A DNA stretch of 64,000 nucleotides from Acholoe squamosa (taxonomy: Eukaryota; Annelida; Polychaeta; Phyllodocida; Polynoidae): the NCBI GenBank assembly GCA_949317995.1, contig OX439046.1:74726286-74790285 (forward strand), in the 5' to 3' direction. This document shows, one piece after another, positions 55,467 through 64,000 of this stretch; positions within the stretch are counted from its first letter, which is position 1, and every line of letters begins with the position of its first letter. The translations under genes and the position numbers were made by a program. The notes under the pieces are model-generated. The model had not been told where the DNA came from, did no database searches, and saw nothing but the letters and a program-made list of their open reading frames with translations.

Positions 55467-55680
55467 GTCGTAGTGAGAAGCCTTCAGTTATTGCCATTAC
55501 AGTATTATGCACTAGCAATCGATAATGTCTGCACCAGTACGACTGCTCTACCAAACCTTATGTAATTACTGCATAGGTTCTGATTGTACAGAGCAGTCAT
55601 AGGGCCTTACCTACGATAGTCTGGCTTATTCCTGGAAGTTGTAAATCGTAGTGCATGTGTGTAGTCGTAGTACATTAAGA
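55467..55680. repeat. Low-copy dispersed repeat, copy 2
   Basis: AGTACGACTGCTCTACCAAA and GATTGTACAGAGCAGTCATA align with 22400-22575. ACTGCTCT/AGAGCAGT form inverted segments. A shorter trace is at 58640-58700. Confidence 0.5.
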
Positions 55681-56385
55681 AATGGCCTCCAGAGGGGAAA
55701 TGTCCTGTGTGGGAGATGTCTCGGGGGGAAATGTCCAGGGGGAGTTGTCCTGGCACCCATTACACAGAGCAGCTTTTAGACACACTCCCTCACCTATGTA
55801 GCTCTGGGATGAAGTACATTTTCACATTTTGGGCAAGGATAAAGTGCACGAAGGTAGTATAAAACCCTAAGGGGCGCTACTGGCCTAAGCAGAACCTTAT
55901 TTTGGGAATCACCTAGACACCATTATAAAGTATCCTGCCTGTTCGCTGTCCTCCTTTGTCAGGAATTCTGTACCCTCAAGTCTTCTTTACATATGACCGT
56001 AATTCATACAAGGCGTGGCTTCTATGTGAGGTTGGTGCTACCTTGCAGATAGGGAGGTTTGTTTTTATACTGCAGCACCAAACTACCCAACATATGACTC
56101 CATATTTACCTGATAAGTCTAGTTTAATTTAGGGTGTTTAATATATATGAGGTGCATCTTATACCTGAGAAGGTACTACCCCATAGATGTCAACCCGTCC
56201 ACCCCACACTGCACCTCATGCAGTCTATAACAGCAGCAACCGAGTTCTCCTCCTCCTCTCCTCTCTCCATTTTCCCGACCCTCCTCCCTCTCCCCTTATA
56301 CTACTCACACTCCTTCAGTCCACACAAAATGCTACTGAGTACTTCTTATGATTCCTGCCCACCCGTACCCCCTTCTATCCCCTGG

Positions 56386-56609
56386 CCCTTTAAGGGCCGC
56401 TGATGCATTAATACATCATGCCCATTGGTCGGCATGATGCTCCAATGAAGTGCTGGCAAGACTGCTCACCAGCACTTCATTGGAGCATCATGCCGACCCT
56501 CCGGTATATGTATCAACCCCATAGGGTCGGCATGATGCTCCAATGAAGCACCTAACTGGTACATCATGACAACCGATGAGAATGTTGCAACTCCTGCATT
56601 AAAGGGATA
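56386..56609 (+). mobile_element. NHF element, A hairpin in both slots
   Basis: CCCTTTAAGGGCCGCTGATG start and hairpin A with A-type spacer CCCTCCGGTATATGTATCAA. The B-side spacer CCCCATAGGGTCGGCATGAT is followed by an A-type sequence (GCTCCAATGAAGCACC) instead of B. End CTCCTGCATTAAAGGGATAG. Confidence 0.85.
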
Positions 56610-56690
56610 GAGACATGGGACGAACACCCCTTACTGCGTCCCCTCTCCCCCTCTAACCAACAGACAGCCCCTTCTAGCTCTAGGACTAAT

Positions 56691-56893
56691 GCTTTAGGGC
56701 CAGCATGATGCCTCAAAGGCTTTTTGATCATGATGCACCAATGTAGTGCTGGCAGGTCTACTCACCAGCACTACATTGGTGCATCATAACAACCCTTCAA
56801 GAGTGTATTGACCCTGTAGGGTTGGTATGGTGGATGAATGCAGACCTGGTGAGTTGCCCACCAAGGCTGCATTTATGGATTATGATATCAAAG
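56691..56893 (+). mobile_element. NHF element, A-B order
   Basis: Hairpin A has a perfect 23-bp stem (56730-56752 with 56765-56787) carrying AATGTAGTG in place of AATGAAGTG, mirrored in the other arm. Spacer CTTCAAGAGTGTATTGACCC, then hairpin B. Confidence 0.82.
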
Positions 56894-57195
56894 AATGCAA
56901 TACGTTGTTCCACTTGCAGTCCTTACAGGGTCCGTCAGAACAGGCTCTTCTAGCAGTGGGCCGATGGAATTAAGTACAGCTTCTTAGTAAGGGACCTAAC
57001 CACGTTAGCCGATGTAGTTTCCGATTTGTGTTCCGCACTGAAGGGCCATCTGGTTTCTTATTGGCTCAGGGCTGGCGGGAACGCAGTGTGCCTGTGCCAG
57101 TTGCGGGTAAAGCGACTTGTTTTGTGCTATCGACTAAATTGTATGCCATAATCGTGTTTACACTAGCCTGCTGTAGAGTTTTCTCCCCTGCCGAT

Positions 57196-57415
57196 TAACT
57201 CATTAAGTGCCATGTATTGTTTGAAGTATTATGACCCTGGTCGTCATAATCAATCTATGCAGGCGTGGCAAGTATGTATCACCAGTGCTGCATTCATGCA
57301 TCATTCCGACAGGGTTGATACACTCTCAAAGGGTCTGTATGATGCACCAATGCAGTGTCAGTGAGTAGACGCAGCAGTACTGCATTGATGCATCATGATG
57401 ACCAAGGAGCATGGA
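57196..57415 (-). mobile_element. NHF element, B-A order, diverged
   Basis: TTAACTCATTAAGTGCCATG start, decayed B, centre AGGGTTGATACACTCTCAAA, hairpin A with mirrored CAATGCAGT/ACTGCATTG. Confidence 0.72.
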
Positions 57416-57589
57416 CCTGAGGGTATCATGTGTTCTTTTATGGATTAATCGGGTAGCACTATTAGTCGTTATGATGGGCGGACTGCCCCTACAAGCCGTT
57501 CATGCGAGACACAGTAAATGAGATTTAGATGACAAAGTACAATGTTAGTGGATGACTGGTTTCAAACCTTGGTCACTGCCTTGGGTGTA

Positions 57590-57834
57590 CTCTTTAAGGG
57601 CCCCTGATGTATTAAAACATTGGATGTCATGATACATAAATGTAGCCCTGGTTAGTTACTCACCAGGGCTACATTTATGTATCATGACGACGCTATACTG
57701 GAATCCTGGAATCCTGGAGGGTCGGTATGATGCACCAATGAAGTGCTGGTGAGCAGTCTCACCAGTGCTTCATTGGTGCATCATGACGACCAATGGACAT
57801 GATGCACTCCTGCATTAGCAGTCCTTAAAGGGTT
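57590..57834 (-). mobile_element. NHF element, B-A order, full length
   Basis: TCTTTAAGGGCCCCTGATGT start and GCAGTCCTTAAAGGGTTGG end, 245 bp. Hairpin B is a perfect 25-bp stem (57628-57652 with 57662-57686) in which ATACATAAATGTAG replaces ATGCATGAATGCAG on both arms. Confidence 0.92.
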
Positions 57835-57925
57835 GGTACCAGTTTAACCAGGTTATTCCTGTCTTGTACTCCTATTTTATGGAGATGAATGGGGTTCTGA
57901 AATCAAACCCATAACTGCATGTCGC

Positions 57926-58113
57926 AGATCCAGGATTTGATAAAAGACAAGAGGAGGAGGAGGCAGAAAGAGGGAAGAGGAAAGAAGGGGTGAGGAGGTA
58001 ACTCCTTTTTCTTTTTTCTTTTTTTTTGGGGGGGGGGGTATCATCGGGCTAAATTAAGGGAATATACTCTTGACCAGCGACAGAAGGGGGGGGGCAGTGC
58101 GTGTAAATCTGCC
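57926..58113. mobile_element. CAGTGGCGGAT-end MITE, diverged
   Basis: GCAGATCCAGGATTTGATAA at the left and GTGTAAATCTGCCACTGC at the right with G-runs inside. Confidence 0.45.
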
Positions 58114-58879
58114 ACTGCAGCTGCGTTAAACTTATCCCAAACCCTATCTGCTCCTTTGACCTCATGGGTTAGTTGCCATTCATATTCAAATCCAGGCGCT
58201 CAAACTCTACTATACAGTAAAATGTCCAAAGAACAGTAGTGATTTAATGTAGATACATCAAATTGAATTGAATTGAGTGAATACTGCACATGTACCGGGA
58301 GGAGTGAGCTTTATAGCTCTATATGGTCACAGTATATAGGGTATTTGATATCTAGGCACATCTTGTCTTGTGTGTCAATGGTTCAGTGGTTACACATTTT
58401 CCCCCTACTATTCCTGCACCTAGCCAGCCACCTCATTATTGTATCCCCGTCCTCTACCCATAGGGCTCGCTGGGTGTAAACAGTACTCACCACAATCATC
58501 TTGTAACAACTAGGCAGGCTACATAGAAGTAGCCTACATGATATATGTATACGTTCAGTGGTAGGTTTCCTTCTGAAGGTCACTCATGTTTTGTTATTGC
58601 TAGAGGTCATGCAAGATTCTCAATTATCATTTGACCCCCAGTACGATTGCTCTGTACGACTTAGATGTAATGTAGTCGTACAGGATCTTTCTGGTACAAT
58701 TTGAATATCTCATTTCATTTCTATTAGAAATGACGAAATGACATTAGGGCTAGCTTGGTAGAATGTTCTGGCTATACTGTCTTGCAAGGTCCTACGTTGC
58801 CTGACACTATGGGATGCTTTTATATCCTACTTCCAACTTTGTAAGTAGCATATGAAAGCACCCCTTTGTCCCAGGTATT

Positions 58880-59365
58880 GAGAACTTCACAGTAGTTGGG
58901 GATCCAGCCAGCTCAAATATCAATATTTAAAAATCTCCTGGTGTTGAGAGCAGCACAAGATATCAGACATGGATCTGGGTAATTTGATAGTGCTGATAAC
59001 GAATCTGAGGTGCGTATCTTCATATCTATGTCGGAACAAGGTCAAATATAAGGTCAAAGGTCTCAATGCAATCGCAATGGGTCCAAATCAACTTAGGATA
59101 CATATGGATGGGAAATCCATTGTGCACTGAGGACCTCTAGTGTTAATGAATGGAAGTAAGTTCTCTCACTCTTCTATAGTAAATTTCAAATTTTGACCTT
59201 TGGCCTTTAATTTGGCCTTGTTCCGACCTAGATATGAAGATACGCACCTCAGATTCATTATCAGCACTATCAAATTACCCAGATCCATGTCTGATATCTT
59301 GTGCTGCTCTCAACACCAGCACTAGTCCATCTCGATGAGCTGGATCCCCAACTACAGTGAGGAAA
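58880..59365. mobile_element. Foldback element with about 170-180-bp arms
   Basis: Left arm 58880-59060 and right arm about 59195-59365 are inverted copies. For example GATCTGGGTAATTTGATAGT mirrors ACTATCAAATTACCCAGATC, and GTTGGGGATCCAGC mirrors GAGCTGGATCCCCAAC. The loop is about 135 bp. CTTTGTCCCAGG/CCTGGGACAAAGG just outside extend the symmetry. Confidence 0.85.
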
Positions 59366-59741
59366 ACTCATTCAAATAGCTGTTCTGGCCATACTCTGTC
59401 AGAAGATACTATGTCGCCTGGGACAAAGGACTACTATATATAGTATAATGAAAGCAATACTTTGGCCCAGGTAACAAAGTATGGTACAAATGTAGTGACA
59501 TGGGTTAGCCTGTATTACTTCATATGCATGGCCTCAGTTGTATGCATATGGAGTATCTACTTTGCATTCTAATCCCATTATTTCTGCCCTCCCCCGTGCT
59601 GTGTGACTTACAGCATATCAAATTCCTGTCCCTCCCATACCATATCTTTGTGGTGTGTATGTGTGGGGGGGATCCCCCTTCTCTCCAGTTTTCCATCCAA
59701 TTTTTATCTTATTCCTTGTTTCCTCCTTCTTGTTTGACCGC

Positions 59742-59782
59742 CAAGAATATGACCCTAGCCGTCGAAATGGCGTAAAACATCG
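59742..59782 (-). mobile_element. Fragment of the TTTAACGCC dispersed repeat, inverted
   Basis: ATGACCCTAGCCGTCGAAAT then GGCGTAAAACATC is the complement of the head seen at 11487 and 60249. Confidence 0.55.
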
Positions 59783-60242
59783 ACCTACCTACCTACCATA
59801 ACCTCACAATATGAAACATCTAAAATGGCGTCGGTGTGGTGTAGACCCTATATACACAGGGGAGACCCCTGGTGTGTGACTACTACCCTACCCTACTATG
59901 GGATGTAAGTGGTGGTTACACTGGTTGTTGGCGGGCGGCGTGCGTTCAACAGCCAAGCCCCTGCTGTACCACGGGAACCTGCGTCTGATTGGAAGCTGCT
60001 CCCTCCCAGGTCCGCGTTGCGTGTTAACACGTCATGTGGGACGGCACGTCATGGGGACGAGGCAGTGGGGGCTCCTTCAAGACGCCACCTAGCGTCTGTA
60101 GTCTGAGTTATAATGGTACACTGGATTCCTATGCAGTGTGCATTACCACTGGTATGTACCATGTTTATACACGAGGAACTACCCCTGGCGGGCCTATTAA
60201 ACACTATTAGAATCAGGTATAGTTAGGTCTCTCTCTTATTAT

Positions 60243-60405
60243 TGTGAGTGTTTAACGCCATTTCGACAGCTAAGGTCACATTCATGGCGAGAACTACATT
60301 ACACAATTTCACAGAGGAATGTGTCAGTGTCCACGCATATGTGCACCACACACATCCCGAGGGGATAGGAAAGAGGAAAATATACCCTTTTAAGTGGGCT
60401 AGGGA
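60243..60405 (+). mobile_element. TTTAACGCC dispersed repeat, second copy
   Basis: TTTAACGCCATTTCGACAGC, CATTCATGGCGAGAACTACA, CATATGTGCACCACACACAT and CCCTTTTAAGTGGGCTAGG match 11487-11640 closely. Confidence 0.75.
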
Positions 60406-61292
60406 AGCCTGCTCTCTTATTATGTAAGGCTTTCAAAGTACAGAACATTATCATATAATGACCAGAATTTGACGACCTTCGTAGGTATAATAGTCGTTAG
60501 TTTTTATGAATCTAATGCACCCAATGGGACTTGAGTTGGGGTACACCTTATACGTGAGTAGGCGAGAACTTATGTTCCTTCACTTCTCAAGGGTGGCACA
60601 ATGCCTGCATGCCCAGGTTCCAGGTTCATGTTCGTTGCTGCATGACGATGGCCTATGGGAAATGTTTGAGCCCATTCAGTATGTCAGGATGCCTGAGAGC
60701 AATCCTCCCTACTTACTAGGCTACATTCGTGTATCATGCCCACCCTGATAGGCTGATGTACTAGCGCAGTAGAGGGAGATTTACTTATATTAGACTGTTT
60801 CTGATTAAGTAGTTACCTGGTCCTGTCTAGGTAAGTTTGCCCAGAACACCAGTGTGTGTCTAGGCTATACGCTGTGTGCTATTACTGTACTGCCGTCACA
60901 AAGTTTGGGAAAGTTTAACACATGAAATACGTACCAAGCCTAAAAGTGTGCCCTGCTATATATGTATGTAATACACCATAATGGTGTACAAGGGCTACTC
61001 ATTACAGTCAGCCCAGACATTGAAATGCCCAAGATAATCAATGACATTACCTGAGGAATCCAGATGTAATTGAAACCACAGAGGCAGTTTTAGATCTTCC
61101 GTTTGAGGGATCTTAGTAATTGAAGATACGAGGGAGTGAGGGCTGCCAACGTTTTGTGACAGAGTGTTCGTGATATTATATCATTTATCACCCATACTGT
61201 GAGATTTACTGGGGGAGGGGGATTGTCTGATATCATGGACTGTAGTAGTTAGGGAACCATGGATGTGAAATGTACATGATATGGTGGCGTAG

Positions 61293-61477
61293 TTAAACCC
61301 CTTTAAAGGCCGCTGATGCAGGAGTGCATAATGCCCGTTGGTCGTCATGATGCACCAATGAAGTGCTGGTGAGACTGCTCGTCAGCACTTCATTGGTGCA
61401 TCATGACGACCCTACAGAGTTGATACATATACTCCTAGAGGGTCGGCATGATGCACCAATGAAGTGCTGACGAGCAA
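61293..61477. mobile_element. NHF element, hairpin A in a B-type flank, truncated by palindrome
   Basis: AAACCCCTTTAAAGGCCGCT start and complete hairpin A. The following spacer is of B type (GACCCTACAGAGTTGATACA). The second hairpin A is cut after GAAGTGCTGACGAGCA, inside the left arm of the 812-bp inverted repeat. Confidence 0.85.
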
Positions 61478-63926
61478 TCATGAATGTTAGTAGTTAGAGC
61501 ACTATGGATGTGAAATATACATGACATGATGGCGTGGTGCAGGCTATCCTTGCTGTACAGAAAGCCTGGCACAATGCCCCCTTTGTATGTACTACTTAGG
61601 GAGCTGAATGTGGCTGTCACGAGGCTCCATAGACTTATACTGGTCCCCTGCAGGTATTGAGGGGACATTTCTGGTGACATTTCTCCCCACATTCTGGGGT
61701 ATAGTTCACCTGAACTCCACTAGATGGGAGTATTAGATCTCCAATCACAGTTTGTACAAGAATAGTATAGGTTCCCTAGGATATGTTACTCCATAGAGTC
61801 CTATAGTGCAAGCCACCCCCCTCTACCCCCCCCCCTTCAAAGTAGGCTCCCTTTTGTGTTCAGTATTGAGTCATATGTAGGATAAGGGGGTTTATAGAGA
61901 TGTCAGGAATCTTTATCAGAGTGATATCAAATGGAAACAAGGGGCCACCTATACCAGAAAATCCTGCTGAATCCAAAATTTGTGGTCTTGATTCTCAAAA
62001 TTTGGCCAAAGGTACCTAAAAATGGGGTTTGATGATGAGAATATTTTAAAAATGTACAAAAGTTATATTGAAAATGATTGGAACTTTTTATAGATGCAAC
62101 ATGCTAATCAAAGTCAGTACCTTAATCTACATATCCCAATGTTTGCCTATCCGAACCTGACAAGTACTCTGCTTGCGTATGGCTCTACCTCTCCCACATA
62201 CTGCCTATCCCTTAGTCTGCCTATCACTCATACTACCTATCCTTCATGGTATATAGCCCTCAGTTTTTTAACTTGTCAAGTGGGATAGCATGAACGATAT
62301 GCAGCATGAAGGATAGGAAGAGGGTAATAAACAACATACATGTAGGATAGGAAGTTAGCTAGTCTAACGATAGCCATGGTGAGGCATTTTAGAAAAGCAT
62401 GATAATTCAATGGCCTGAGGGATATGTAAGGTAAACATGAGTGATATGCAGACTTGAGGATAGGTACAATGAGCGATAGGTATATTTCACAAGGCATAGA
62501 CTATAAGAGCTACTATAAAGGTAGAAAGAATAGCATACAAGGTGAGAGATACATAGATAGCTGGTTAGGTAAGCAGAGGGCTATATACCATGAAGGATAG
62601 GCAGCCTGAAGGATAGGTAACCTCAAGGATATATAGCATGAGTGATCAGTAGAAGTATGCTTGAGGTAGACTGTTGGATTTGTTCTTTAGGGGATAGGTT
62701 GACTAAGAGATCATAACAAAGGTTGGATGTGAGCTATCCCAGCTGATCAAGCTGTGATAGGCAGGAAAGCTATAAAGTGAGCTTGAGGGATAGGTATTGA
62801 AGAGGATGAGTAGCAAGGAGGATAGGTAATAATCAGTTTAAGAGATAGGTACAGAGGGTACCTTGTAAGGTGAGCATATTCAAAAGATACATTGGTGCTA
62901 GGTAATATCACAGATGTGCCAGTCAAATATGAGGAATGTGCAGATTTGAGGGATAGTCACCATGAGGGATAGGTAAAGTGAATGATAGGCAGATTGAGGA
63001 TAGGTAGACTAATGGTAAGAATGTACAGAGAAAATTAGGTACAAAGGTGAGGGGTAAACTTTAATCCTTTAAGCCATGTGAGGGAAAACCTAATTAAACT
63101 CTAGATGTTTCAGGGGATAGGTAGTATGAGTGATAGGCAGACTAAGGGATAGGCAGTATGTGGGAGAGGTAGAGCCATACGCAAGCAGAGTACTTGTCAG
63201 GTTCGGATAGGCAAACATTGGGATATGTAGATTAAGGTACTGACTTTGATTAGCATGTTGCATCTATAAAAAGTTCCAATCATTTTCAATATAACTTTTG
63301 TACATTTTTAAAATATTCTCATCATCAAACCCCATTTTTAGGTACCTTTGGCCAAATTTTGAGAATCAAGACCACAAATTTTGGATTCAGCAGGATTTTC
63401 TGGTATAGGTGGCCCCTTGTTTCCATTTGATATCACTCTGATAAAGATTCCTGACATCTCTATAAACCCCCTTATCCTACATATGACTCAATACTGAACA
63501 CAAAAGGGAGCCTACTTTGAAGGGGGGGGGGTAGAGGGGGGTGGCTTGCACTATAGGACTCTATGGAGTAACATATCCTAGGGAACCTATACTATTCTTG
63601 TACAAACTGTGATTGGAGATCTAATACTCCCATCTAGTGGAGTTCAGGTGAACTATACCCCAGAATGTGGGGAGAAATGTCACCAGAAATGTCCCCTCAA
63701 TACCTGCAGGGGACCAGTATAAGTCTATGGAGCCTCGTGACAGCCACATTCAGCTCCCTAAGTAGTACATACAAAGGGGGCATTGTGCCAGGCTTTCTGT
63801 ACAGCAAGGATAGCCTGCACCACGCCATCATGTCATGTATATTTCACATCCATAGTGCTCTAACTACTAACATTCATGATTGCTCGTCAGCACTTCATTG
63901 GTGCATCATGCCGACCCTCTAGGAGT
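61431..63926. repeat. Giant palindrome: two apparently identical 812-bp arms, 872-bp spacer
   Basis: 61431-62242 and 63115-63926 are exact complements wherever I compared them, with constant coordinate sum 125357 and therefore no indels. The outer edge of each arm is a fragment of NHF (GGGTCGGCATGATGCACC). The spacer and inner arm ends consist of degenerate GGATAGG/CCTATCC units; a further small inversion pairs 62240-62266 with about 62576-62602. An 85-codon frame occurs in both arms and reads into the NHF piece; it is not considered a gene. Could be a recent natural foldback or an assembly/hairpin artefact. Confidence 0.9.
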
Positions 63927-64000
63927 CCCCTCAATACCTACAAATTCTGGATTCAGCAGGATTTTCTGGTATAGGTGGCCCCTTGTTTCCATTTGATATC
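63927..64000 (+). repeat. Direct partial repeat of the palindrome arm, cut by window end
   Basis: CCCCTCAATACCT (also at about 63693) is fused to ACAAATTCTGGATTCAGCAG and onward, which matches 63374-63440 (ACAAATTTTGGATTCAGCAG). A deletion or template switch joined the two. The structure may continue beyond the window. Confidence 0.8.

Larger units (their letters stand above)
31380..64000. other. Downstream intron and/or intergenic DNA
   Basis: No convincing coding exon was found after the donor at 31380. The stretches 32050-32820, 33310-34200, 37745-38170, 39260-40330, 41840-43140 (except the motif island near 42.4 kb), 45760-46060, 46440-47290, 47425-48240, 53206-54515, 55680-56385, 57835-58870 and 59450-60240 hold no recognised gene. 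If the gene continues, its next intron exceeds 32.6 kb. Otherwise the next exon is too diverged to see by eye. Confidence 0.55.

Noticed and set aside
61435-63922. 85-codon frame present in both palindrome arms
   Set aside because: Duplicated only because the arms are inverted copies; its end (ALHWCIMP) is the translated NHF hairpin, seen also in unrelated frames near 6700, 9800, 13780 and 41690.

Overview
This window looks like non-coding DNA from an animal nuclear genome, most likely a marine invertebrate. Three things point there: coding exons bounded by consensus GT-AG introns, very large repeat-filled introns, and many short non-autonomous transposons, tRNA-derived SINE-like pieces and minisatellites. 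There are no bacterial-style operons or dense ORFs. A repeat containing 'TTTAACGCCATTTCGACAGC' (about 11487 and 60249, inverted near 59742) resembles mollusc/lophotrochozoan repeats from memory, but I cannot name the species.

The only coding sequence I can defend is two exons on the + strand (12862-12961 and 31238-31379). They join in phase and encode the N-terminal half of a discoidin (F5/8 type C) domain, closest to the discoidin domain receptor (DDR) collagen-receptor tyrosine kinases. The intron between them is 18,276 bp. I recognise no signal-peptide exon upstream and no later DDR exon downstream. Nearly all other open reading frames are translations of tandem repeats or of transposon hairpins.

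The dominant element, called NHF here (nested-hairpin foldback), occurs about 50 times from end to end. A full copy is about 235-265 bp. It has TTAA-bounded inverted ends (TTAACCCTTTAAGGGCCGCT and its complement) and encloses two separate long hairpins. Hairpin A has the arm CATGATGCACCAATGAAGTG then CTGGCGAG. Hairpin B has the arm CATGATGCATGAATGCAGCC then CTGGCGAG. Entries marked + are ordered A-B, - are B-A (the same element inverted), and '.' are A-A or unclear. TTAA plus a CCCTTT start suggests a non-autonomous piggyBac-like element. Different parts of this element (terminus, hairpin arm, hairpin loop, central spacer) have each been amplified into a separate local tandem array at seven places. 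This is the most unusual feature of the window.

Other families: a MITE with CACTGTAAAA ends (about 12 copies), a TACCGTA-ended MITE (one copy carrying nine 77-bp repeats and inserted inside an NHF hairpin), a CAGTGGCGGAT-ended MITE, an AGGCCAAAAAAAA-ended MITE, an 81-bp-armed foldback element with a CTCF-like motif, and a palindrome with two apparently identical 812-bp arms at 61431-63926.

Layout: 1-12.9 kb is repeats and a 53-bp minisatellite upstream of exon 1. From 13 to 31.2 kb is the large intron. From 31.4 to 64 kb is the following intron or intergenic DNA. It contains a 2.6-kb array of 56-bp repeats (34.7-37.3 kb), candidate regulatory islands near 40.7, 42.4 and 44.3 kb, several element-derived satellites, a degenerate telomere-like block (55 kb) and the terminal large palindrome. 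All element names and counts come from reading the sequence, with no database comparison.
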